Assembly (NCBI GenBank): GCA_018524725.1
Contig: JAEUWP010000118.1
Span: 79,407 to 143,406, forward strand
Length of the DNA stretch: 64,000 nt
Direction: 5' to 3'
Source: Podaxis mareebaensis
Lineage: Eukaryota; Basidiomycota; Agaricomycetes; Agaricales; Agaricaceae
A model generated the notes under the pieces. That model had not been told where the DNA came from, did not search any database, and saw only the letters and a program-made list of their open reading frames with translations. Numbering within the stretch: position 1 is the first letter of the stretch; each line of letters starts with the position of its first letter. The translations under genes and the position numbers were made by a program. Of this stretch, positions 46,655 through 56,974 are shown piece after piece.

Positions 46655-48418
46655 GCTGGCCATGCCGGGTGGCCCTGTATTTTCGGAAGCTGGAATTGAA
46701 ACACGTAGATATCATACCAGTCCGTGTGTTGTCGTGATAGTTATTAGGTTAGGCACCTGTCCTAACCTCATGTTAAATGCCTCAACCGCTGAAAGCGCGG
46801 TTTCCCTTAGTCAATCAATCTATCACTGGAATTACCGGAAGTGAGACGCCACCCAACCACCAGTTTGGTAATTTGCGCCTGCCTTGGGCGCGATGGCGTA
46901 TAGCTAGAGAGCTCAAGAAATATATTCTGGCGCAATAGAACGACATCAGTGAAACATTAAAGTCCGGCCCATGATCGACCAAACGATGACGGAACTGACG
47001 GAGGCTGAATGCCTCGAGCTGACACTTTCCAAGCCGAAGGAGTACCCCGATGTCAACACATCCTGGAAGTAGATGAATACCCAGAACGGTTTCAACGCCC
47101 AGTCTGGCATGCATGGTGACGGTTGCGCAATTTGAAGTCAAGAAATCCCGTCTTGACTTGGGGAACGGATAAGTATACATTTCAGATTTATTCTTATGGT
47201 TTGTGTGGGTGGAAATGACGCGAGGCTTCCAACCATTCCAAGGATATACGTCCGATGGGACACTGGGGGCCAGAATCGAATTCGGAAATTGCGCAGCCTG
47301 TCTGTCGTAGGGATGAACAAAATAGTCCCAATAGGCTATAGTAATCAGTGCCGGAGGCTAGAAAAGTCCGGGCCAAGGTGTTAAAATGTACTCCAGATAT
47401 CGGTTTTTTCTGGGCAAAAGATGATTATCTGGTGGCCATGGAAGATGTGGATAGATAAGAACCGGATTCCAGGAAACCATGAAATTAATAACTCAGCCGA
47501 TCTGACAATCGACGATATATGTATAGGTCTAGAGTCTGGACGTGTCAGTGCTACCACATGCTCTAGAGTCGATATTCTTCGCCATTGTATTGAAAAACTG
47601 TCGGGTTCGAACCAACGTTCGTCGTTTGTGGTTGGGCTTGGTTATGATGTCAAGTGTGGGATGACCAAGAGGCCAGATCACTGTTTCAATATTCCCGAGC
47701 GTTCAACAATCATGAATAATCATCGGCGAGGTCGTCGTGTGAGCTCTGCTGAGTTAAGGCACCATGGGGGTATCAAGCGATCATGAAGGAAAGGCAGATG
47801 ATACTGCGCACAAGGAATAAATATAGCTTGATCGAAGTTGATGAAGGGAAGAGCGAGAACTTGATGAAGTGAGTCACTCCAGACGCCGGTGCTTTTATAC
47901 GTAGTCTCCAAAGCGCCCTTTGGAGCCGGGAAATTCATTCTTGACTTGGAGGGCTGATAATCGATGCGCCAAGTTCCATTTTGAGGTCCTTTTTTTGTGC
48001 GGACGGGGGTATCCCGAGTTCACGGAAAATGACAGGTTTATATTTGACAGCATCCCTCTACCTGGATCGGGTTCGGAGAAGCTGCACAGCCTGTCGATCA
48101 TAGAGAATGAACAGAACACTTCCAATACACTACACAAGCTACACCCTCCACAACCGGTTCTGTCGCATCACCTAAATAACGGTATGCTGATGCATAGTCC
48201 ACTAAGCAGCCAAGAATTGATACATAACAATAATTGTAACTAATTGTCCGATTGTCGTGCACACGCTCATATCTAAACCGCTCAATCAACTGTCAATCAA
48301 GGCCCAACCCCAAACTCGCTGTCAAAGTGAGAGAAAGCGCCCTTTGGAAAGATAGTAAACAGTCAAATCGATATAATCCATCGCAGCAGTTGGTTGAATA
48401 GAGCAATGTTGCCTTGCC
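46655..48418. other. 1.8-kb gap with a possible diverged duplication
   Basis: No gene is supported. Two segments, about 47270-47340 and 48060-48130, share interrupted similarity around a CGCAGCCTGTC / CACAGCCTGTC core followed by a GATGAAC / GAATGAAC-type stretch. Both are preceded by a tcTTGACTTGG motif 110-190 bp upstream (47151 and 47938). This suggests an old local duplication but identity is low. Confidence 0.3.
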
Positions 48419-49846
48419 TTAGGCGAAGGTAGCGCTTGTAGGAGTCGATGGATTACTCCTTTGTGGGTCGCGCATGTTCGACTCCGGACCACCACTACCA
48501 CCGTTAACGCCAAGGTGAAGGTTCCTTCCTGAGTTGTTGCACGATGGGTCGTATATTTTTAGGCCAGGTCCTACAGAGATGAACCCAAGACTGGCACTTG
48601 AATCGTTTGCCTGGTGTCGGGCAAAATTTAAAGCGGGGCTATTTGGACGGGTGCCAGTGGAGGATTGTTTGTGGGCGAGGGGTTGGGGATATGAGTGTGG
48701 ATATGGACATGCGTGGGGTTGAGGGTGCAAAGGGGTAGTAAAAGAATTGGCGTGCTCTTGTGCGATTCGGCACCTGTTGGCTGCGGTTCGGATTACGACG
48801 AAGTTGAACGCTATCCCTATTAAAGGTAAGTTCTGGGAGGAAATAGACTTTTAGTATTCAGCGCTGAGTTGGCAGGGTGAACGTACGAAAGCGGTGAGGA
48901 TGTTAACAGCGACAGCGTCCGGCATAAACCATAGCACGAAGTGTGCAACTGTAACCGACAAATATAAAATCCCAGACTCTGCCAGTACGCGGATAACGAA
49001 CCGGTACTCGGACGTAGTCGTTTCGTTTCCAGCGTCTTTTGTAGCTCTGTAGATCTTGTGTATGAGTATGACTAAACGAGACACAGGTTCATGATTCATC
49101 AGTTATTTTGGGTTCGGTTGAGTGACAGTCGTGATAAACATACTTGTACAGTATGCGTTCAACGCAGCAACTGAGCCCCAGAACGGTATTAGTACGACTC
49201 TGGGTCCAGGTATCATGTTGACATGCGTCCAAGACTTTGGGTCAATGGGAAGGTTGGAAAGGTGTATGATTTCGAGGTAGATTTGCAGGGCTGTGCAGAT
49301 TAAGCCTCCAAGCCAGAGGGCGATGGGGAAGAGGATGACCCGGAAAGTGCGGTTGCATACGACCCAGCAGCGGAATATCTGATGGAAGATGTGACAGGGT
49401 AAGTGCCTGGGACACTTAGGAGGCTTGAGAGGAACTTACAAGGACGGAGTCGGCGAGGAGAGCTGTTAGGTTCGTTGTGATACACTGGTGCGGTCTAAGG
49501 GTTCTGCTTGTCCAGAGATAAGCGGAGAACACACCTGGACGATGCCATAAGGAGCCAAATTCTGCCCATCGCTTGGCTGATATGAAGCAATGTAAACTGC
49601 TTTCATCACGCTTACAACTGTTGCTGCGAGATACCCAGTAGTCGACATGAAGATGCACATCGTAATAGTGACTATAGGCCAGTTGATGGCTTTCCGATGT
49701 CGGAGGGACCAACCATGATCCGAGAAGAGGAGCCAGCGAAAACAGAAAAGGAGGGTGGAGAAATAAAGGCCATAGAGGAATGCTGCCGTGAAGACTACGG
49801 CGACTTGTTTGTGCATCTGAATGTCTCCCATGGCAGTATTCCTCAA
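48419..49846 (-). CDS. Seven-helix membrane protein, paralog C with long tail
   Basis: Predicted 396 aa, five exons: 49846-49535, 49484-49440, 49378-49144, 49071-48887, 48832-48419 (sum 1191 nt, in frame). A second ATG at 49831 is an equally possible start (391 aa). It shares the helix order of paralogs A and B: LYFSTLLFCFRWLLFSDHGW, TNLTALLADSV, ICTALQIYLEIIH, RVLAESGILYLSVTVAHFV, NLPLIGIAFNFVVIR. Exons 2 and 3 (45+235 nt) add up exactly to the single 280-nt exon 2 of A and B, so one intron was gained here or lost in the A/B ancestor. The 185-nt exon is conserved in length and phase. The cytosolic tail is about 90 residues longer, Pro/Ser/Asn/Gly rich. Function is unknown. Confidence 0.75.
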
Positions 49847-51077
49847 TGCCGGATGGATATGCAGGCCCGGGCGGAAAGAGGGAAAGCTGTTCAGGAACAG
49901 GGGTTCAGGGCAAGGAAGGAAGGAGAGGAAACAGAGGGGCCTTTTTGTGGGTTGGTGGAAGAAGTCTGTCAGGTATCATGACGGACGTCCTATGAAATGC
50001 TGTAATGGATCAATTCGTCGGTCGAGGGGGACTAGAAATTTGTGTGGGATTCGAAGGAAGACGGTCCATCATTACAACAACAGAGAAGGTGGGTGGGTGT
50101 TCGGGTGTTGTGGGAGGTGGGTTGACATCAAGAAATAACAGATGGTACGGGTACGGTGGGAGTTAAACTAAGTTGTATACACATGGTGTTCTGGATGTTG
50201 GGCGTTTCCAACAGTCGGAAATTAATGGGTGGCGTCGTAGTTTTATAAGCCGAGAACTCACGGTGCTGGCGCCAGAACATAAGGACGTGAAACATGGATA
50301 AACATCAATAATTTGTTGTGGCTGGCAGCCAATCATTTAGTTCGTCATCGTGACGTTTATTTTGGAATATCCACACTCGATGTCGAGAGTGCTGATAGTT
50401 CCTGCTGGTCTCGGAGGGCATGCCGGTGCCACAGGTCCACAGGAATGTTTAGTGCAAAGTTGGTGCGAAGGGCTCAGATAGGCACTAATGACGTTGAGTG
50501 CTTCCTTGGGAGTAGACTAGGCCAGACCTCGCCATGGGGCTGTACCACCTAGCGAAAATGATGCGCAGCGAAGATCAGCAGTACACAGGTCCATCAGAGT
50601 GGATAGCATCGCCGGGGACGACAGACAGTATGTTATGTGACATCTCGCGTGTGCGAGCAGAAGAAGACATGTGATGGGGGAGATGAAGTGGAAGGCTGGA
50701 AGCGGAAGAAGAGTTGAGGAAAACAGAAAAGGGAGTTTGTGCCTCGTTGCACGGGCTAAGGTGTTATCTGGGCGGCAACGTGTAGATCAGATGTGAGGAC
50801 ATTGAGGGGGAGAGGGTTGTTTGTGGTCGTTTGTACGTATGGACTGAAGAGCGTTGTGAGGGAGAACATCGCCATTCCACGCTACCATATCTTCTTCTCC
50901 CTTTTCTAATTCTTCTGCCTCAAGGCTGCCACTTTGTTGCCCTCCAGTTCTCAAACGACCCTGCCCTCCCTTGCTGGGCCGTCGCACTTTTTTGTCTGCC
51001 TCGTCCAGTCCACCTGATCGTCTCGGTTCTTTCTCCATCGATTCATCCCCCAACCCGCTCAGATCGCTGCTACGCCC
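49847..51077. other. 1.2-kb divergent intergenic region
   Basis: Lies between paralog C (minus) and the AGC kinase (plus) and must hold both promoters. A pyrimidine-rich stretch at about 50880-51050 precedes the kinase ATG. No other gene is supported. Confidence 0.45.
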
Positions 51078-54000
51078 ATGGATACTAACATCCACCGCCG
51101 ACAGCCCGTCCGGGTAGACACTCAGGATGGTCCGTGGAGCGTCAGTGTGGCAGAGTCTCCCCACGATCCACGTTCATATTCCCTCTACATCAAGAGTCAG
51201 TCTCTTTCTTTTCAGCCTCCTGTCCCCCATGCCTCCCTCTTAATCTTCACATCACACGTTGCTTACGCTTTTTCTTGACCTTCTCACAGCGCCAACCCAC
51301 AACCTCACTCTCACTCGAACCGCCATGGAGATTCTCGAGCTCGACCAAAAACTCCGTGAAACCAATCCCAATGTCAAAATACCACCCCTGCCCATCAACG
51401 CCGACTCTATTCCTCCCCCTCCGAAGCGCAAATCCAACTTTCTAAACACCCTCTCCCGCCTCGCTTCCCCGACTTCCAGCAAAACAAACCGAAGAAATAC
51501 TAATCCACTTCTTCCGACTCCGATCGCTTCTCCCACCGGTGAAATAAACGATCCTTTCACCTCCTTCAGCGCCAGCAACGTCAACTCTCCTTCTGTTGTT
51601 GCTACTCCCTCCGCTACCAGCACTGGTATTGCCGCTTACCTCACCACCATATCCAACACCGCTGCCCTGCGTCAGGCTCGCGTGTGGAAACGCTTTGTTC
51701 GCGTCCGGACTGACGATTTGGAGAGTGTACGTGTAGAGAGAGCCATTAAACGTGTCCGATCAGATCTGGCTGCACATGTTGGCGGTCTCCCGAAGGATAA
51801 GGATAACGAACAGGACAGTGATCACGCCGTGACTAGTGGTGATTCCGGTGCTCCCGTAGACAGTCAACCTGTGGGCGAAAAATCCGCCGGAGACGACGAC
51901 CTCCCACAAACGCCTGTAGAAGACTCGTTACCCACCCCGGTGCAAACCCCGAAAGAACTTGAGGAGGAGGATGACCGAAATGAGACTCAGGCGCAGGTTA
52001 CCGATCGTGCTAGTGCTGATGCGATCAATGCCCAGTCGCATTCAGTACCCCCAAAGGATGAGGTAATAGCTGAGAAGAATGGAGGTGAGGGACCATCCCC
52101 CGTTCTGTGTTTGCCAGCAACTCAATTTCAAGAGGTTCTTTAGAATTTTCCACTGCATTACAACCTTCCACTGCTACTGCACCTGACGCTCCGGAACCTG
52201 TCACCACCACCACTACCGTAGCTCCTGAGGATATACCCGTTCCTACTACCCCCACTGCCTCAGAACCTCAGGCTCAGGCTCAAGCTCAAGCCCAGGCAGC
52301 TCCGGCGCAACGTATACACCGTTCTCAATCTGCCGACCCTGACAAGTCCTCTCGCATTTCCCGTGCATTCGCACAATCTGCACCAACATCCCAACTCACT
52401 GGCGCCAACGAAATGGACGGTACCTCCTCCGCCACCGGCGACGAGTCCTCTGTGTCCATCAGCCACAAACGCAAGAAACGTGCAAAGTCTACAACAACTC
52501 CGCGCGAAAAGAAGTACAAGGATAAAGAGCCAAAGAAGAGCCAGAGGAAGGTTGTGATTGATGATTTTGAGATGATGCGGGTGTTGGGGAAGGGGTGTGC
52601 CGGGAAGGTGTTGCTTGTGAGGCACAAGACGACGTCGGATTTGTATGCGCTCAAGGCGATTACGAAGAGACATGTGTTGGCGCATCAGGAGTTGCAGCAT
52701 ACGCTTACTGAGCAGGCTGTGTTGAAACGGATGGCGGCGGAGGGGAAGGATCCTTTTGTGGTTAAGCTGTGGTGGAGTTTTCATGATAAGGAGAATTTGT
52801 TTTTGGTTATGGTAGGTGGTTTGGCGCGTTTGTGATGTCACGGTGCAGTACTGATTGAAGGTTCGTAGGACTTCCACCCTGGAGGTGATCTCGCCACTCA
52901 GCTTGCGCGGTGGGGTCGTCTCGGGCGTGATCGAGCGAGGTTCTACGCTGCTGAGATCGTTGAAGGTGTCGAAGGTCTACATGCAGCAGGCGTGATCTAT
53001 CGTGATCTCAAACCCGAAAACATCCTCATTGGCTCAGACGGCCATATCGTCCTCACTGACTTTGGACTCTCGAAAGAGTTCCCTCGTCGTTCGACGGCCG
53101 GGTCCGCACCACTCACGCCGTCGGCTGAGATTACGGCGAGTGCTGCATGGATGAGGAATGGGCTTTCAAGCTCTGGTGGTATCGGTCTTAATGGAAACGG
53201 GGTTATCGGTGCGGGTGAGCAAGTCGTTGGGTGGCCTGGACAAACTTTGGGTCCGGGAGATCAGACGGCAACATTTTGTGGGACGGCAGAATACCTTGCA
53301 CCTGAGGTTATTCAAGGGTTGCCGTATAGTTATGAAGTGGATTGGTGGAGCTTTGGGACGATGTTGTATGAGATGTTGACTGGCATTGTGAGTTGCTGTT
53401 CCTTTTATTCTCCGACTTTGCTTTGTTCATGAGCGTTGATGGGCTTTTTTTTATAGACGCCGTTTTGGGCGAACAATCACTCGGATATGTATGTGAGGGT
53501 GTTGCAGGATGAGTTGCAGTTCCCTGAGGATAGGGCTATTGATCAAGATACCAAGAGTTTGATTCGTGGGGTGAGTTGTGTTTTGTGTACTTGTGCAATT
53601 GTTGAGCTGATGGTGTGTGCTATAGCTGCTGCAGAGGAATCCTGCATTGAGGATCTGCGAACCGAGAATCAAACGACATCCCTATTTCTCTATGATGTAC
53701 GCGTGCTACCCATAGCATACAAGGTGGTTTGACTAACTTCAGTCCACAGAGACTGGTCTCATGTGTACTACAAGCGTTATATCCGTGAGTTACGCTACAT
53801 CTATCTCACACAATCCCTCATTTCTGATCACTATTTAGCCCCCTATATCCCACCCATTGACCCCTCCAATGCGAGTGATACCCAAAACTTCGACGATACC
53901 TTCCTCGACATGGAACCTGTGCTCGACGAGTACGTCGACGAGCAGACAACAGATACCGACCAAGACATGCAAACTGATACCGACCGCACCGACGGAGAGG

Positions 54001-55487
54001 ACACTGCCACCACGCCGTCGCAATCACGAAGTTCATCTATCCGTCCTGGACAGGGACAGTCCCAGGCTCAAGGAACTGGAGGAACGGCCGCAAAACAGCA
54101 GGAGGATACGGTTGATGTATTTGATGGGTACTCGTTCAAAGGAAGACATTCGGTGTTGATTGATAGCGATGAAGATGAGGAGGAGGAAGAGGAGGAGGAA
54201 GAGGAAGAGGAAGAAGAAGAGGGCTCGGGCTCGGAGAGGACTGGAATGACTGGAATTGGGACGGAGTCGGAAGAGGCGGGCGATTCGCAGTCGGTGCTTG
54301 GGAGTGTTACTCCGGATAGTACGAAGCCGGAGACGATTGTGGAGGAGGATGTTGTGGAACCTAAGACGCCCGAGGCTAGGCCTGTTGTGCCAGTCGAGCC
54401 TGTTGTGGAGGATATTGAGAAGTTGCTGGCAGATGCGAAGGAGCTGCGGCATAAGTTGGAGGAGAGTGAGCCGAAGACGCCGACGGAAGAGAAACCGAAG
54501 GTTAAAGACCTTCCCGCCGTTGCGGAAACTGCGAAGGCTAGTGCTGTTACTGTTCCTGCTACCCAACAACAGCAGCAGCCGCAGCAGAAAGCTCCCGTTT
54601 CTCGCCCAGCGGCCAATCGCAACAAACGGCGCGAACGTTCTGGGATTCCGGCACTCGACAAAAACTTGCCGGAGGACACCGAAGCTGGCGAGGACACCGA
54701 GGCTGCGGGAGACGTGGACGATGAAGACGAAGATTGGGACTTTATTGACGCTGTTGATGGAGAAGATCGCAACGGAGCTAAAGGAACAAGTCTGTTTGCG
54801 CGTGGTGTTGTTGATCGCTATAGGCTAGCGGTGTTTAGGAAAGCGTCGACACCTTCGAGAACGCAGCAGGGGAGATCTGCTTCCGGGATGTCTAAAGCCT
54901 CCGAGGCGACTGTTGGTGGGGATGGTGATTCACCGAGTCCGACACAAAGGCGCGGGAGAGCCGGTTTGGCTTTCCGTAAAGGCCCAAGACAGTTCTTGCA
55001 GCCAAAGAACCAGACAAGGAATCAGAATCAGACACCGCCGTCATCGTATTCGTCGAAAAAGTCGAGAAAGTCGTTTGGACAGTTGCAACCGCAGTCAACG
55101 GTGAATTCGACTAGTGGGAAGGCGAATAGCACGACGAATAGTTCGCCTGGGGGGTTGTTGACGCCTTCGTTGAGTATGGGGAGCTCGGCGATGATGTCGC
55201 CTTCGCTCAAGTCGAGGGAGTCGGCTATGAGTGTTGGTGCGCAGAGCTTGTCTTCGGAACAGTCTGGTGGTGGGAATGGGGGTGGTGTGAATGGGAAAGG
55301 GGATAATGATGGAGAGCATGGTGTGATTGGGGGACAGGATACCGTGAAGGTGAATTCGACGGTTGTTGTTGAGGAGACGGGTGAGAAGATGAAGGCGACG
55401 AAGAAGCTGAAGAAGTATAAGGAGGGAGCGGAGAAGGTGTTTTCGTTGTTCTCGAGTGCGTCTCCGCGTCAGCATCATGCGTCGTAG
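51078..55487 (+). CDS. AGC-family Ser/Thr protein kinase with split N-terminal PX domain
   Basis: Predicted 1322 aa, eight exons: 51078-51195, 51290-52084, 52144-52811, 52869-53387, 53457-53570, 53626-53696, 53750-53784, 53839-55487 (sum 3969 nt, in frame). A PX-like domain starts at about residue 34 (YSLYIKTPTHNLTLTRT) and resumes after a Ser/Pro insertion at about 155-200 (LRQARVWKRFVRVRTDD). The kinase domain runs about 443-757: glycine loop LGKGCAGKV, lysine in YALKAI, catalytic YRDLKPEN, TDFGLSK, TFCGTAEYLAPE, DWWSFG. About 50 extra residues lie between TDFG and TFCGT. The AGC tail follows: PYIPPIDP, NFDDTF, then a hydrophobic-motif candidate FDGYSF near residue 864, a run of about 18 Glu and a long Ser/Thr-rich region to a basic C-terminus. 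AGC kinases of this type (Akt/S6K/Sch9-like) act in growth or lipid signalling; the exact class is not clear. Confidence 0.82.
54175..54222 (+). repeat. Coding GAR-purine microsatellite (poly-Glu)
   Basis: An almost pure GAG/GAA run inside the last exon of the AGC kinase encodes about 16-18 consecutive glutamates with one or two aspartates before it. Such tracts can change length by slippage; here it stays in frame. Confidence 0.75.
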
Positions 55488-56974
55488 AAGTGGAGGGTTT
55501 GGTTTGGAATATGGAAATGGAATGGTTCGGAGGAGTTCGAGCCGGCCTCGTCCTGAACCGAGATGAAGGTACTTGCGTGAAAATACCATTTGCTTTGAAC
55601 CTTTATATTTCATTCTGCTTTTTCGAGATTTTTAATGCTTCTTTTTCTTGGCGGAGAAATAATCCCAGTTGCATCGTATTGTTTTCGGTTGGTTTCCTTT
55701 TATTTCTTTCGTCTCTAAGTGGTTTATGGTCTTCGCTGTATATAAACGTTCATGTTCACATTCACTTTTATTACTTGCATTCTTCTGTTTTTCTTTCCTT
55801 GTTCGTATGACTTCTATTATTCCTTCTATGGTTCTTCAGGGTGCGGGTGCCGACATGACGCAAGATATAGATGCAGCATGTGCATTGCAGTGCCTGGATC
55901 CGTGATGATGTTCCTGCTGCGTGTCCTGTTTCAAAGCTTCGCGGCTGGCGCATGTTCATCCGCACCCTTAATTTCAGGGACATTTTCCGTCTCCTTGTCA
56001 TTCTATACAGGACTCCAAACTCACAGTCCTTACCTTTTCTCTTGTTAAATAGCACTCTCATTACTTTCCCCTTTTTTGTCTCTCGTAGCAAACATCCAAT
56101 ATCCATCCTAGAGAATATCTTTCCCTCCCAGTTTCTTTCTTCGCATAGGCTAATCACATGTTCCTGTCTTGTTCCTTTCGATGTCAAATATAGTTTACGG
56201 GTTTACAGAAGTGGTGTTCTTTTCATTTGCGGCCACTTTCAAGTCGCATTTAGTGTGTACTATTCTGACTGTTCGGTTTGGCGGCGGAAATGGGGTCCTC
56301 GGGAGCTGTGGACCTGCGGTCATAATTTTGTCGTAGTTTAAAAGCACAGAGGTAATAGAAAAGAATTTGGTCTCTTTTACGTAGATAACAATAGCCTACT
56401 GGCTGACAGGGCTTGTCAGCTCACGTGTTCAGGAAGCGAACGAAGTCCGTTGAATGTTTGTTAAAGTTGTTATCTAGCCTCGGCGCTGGCACTGTGGCAC
56501 TAGCCTGCGAATTTCCACACGTTCACCGGTGCGCCGCCATCAATTGCCATCAAGATGTGGTTGGCTCATCAAGCCCTCCGACCCGTTTCCTTTCATAGCG
56601 CCCGACCCCTGGACATCCTCTTGGTTCTTGAAACCAGACCTCTTACAAGCGCTTTACTTTCCGCACTCCCCTTCGAGGCCGAGATGAGCCACGAAACATT
56701 CGCCGCCTATTAATAATATTGGTTGCACTGGTTACTACTATAAAAATATGCGGATGATGGGATCACAAAGAATATGTTGGCAGGGCAGTGGCAGGCACGC
56801 TTAAACAGTTCTGGACGAATTCCAACGGAGCATTCAGCGGGTTGGCACGCCTCGAGGCAGTCCTAACCCTAATATTTGTTCTTTCATTACTCTACCTCCA
56901 CTTCATCTCCACTGTGACGAGGATCCGAAAAACTATCCAGCGACCTTCAAGACCAGGGGCTCACTATCGACAAA
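55488..56974. other. 1.5-kb gap between kinase and CorA genes
   Basis: The left 500 bases are T-rich and probably the kinase 3' UTR. A TATAAAA at 56739-56745 lies 236 bp upstream of the CorA start. An open frame at 56788-57006 with one hydrophobic stretch begins at GTG, overlaps the CorA start in another frame and was not accepted as a gene. Confidence 0.4.

Noticed and set aside
47560..47640. Possible tRNA (GGTTCGAACC B-box-like sequence)
   Set aside because: No A box at a correct distance and neither the acceptor stem nor the anticodon stem pairs well.
52260..52877. Minus-strand open frame of 205 codons opposite the kinase N-lobe
   Set aside because: The plus strand encodes an unmistakable kinase here; the antisense product is compositionally odd (Arg/Leu/His) and without motifs.
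54033..54772. Long minus-strand open frames (178 and 234 codons) opposite the AGC kinase tail
   Set aside because: They are mirror images of the Glu/Ser/Pro-rich coding sequence, giving runs of Ser and Leu/Phe only; no domains and no splice logic.
55095..55613. Minus-strand open frame of 172 codons at the kinase 3' end
   Set aside because: Arg/Leu/Thr-rich shadow of the low-complexity kinase tail; no independent support.
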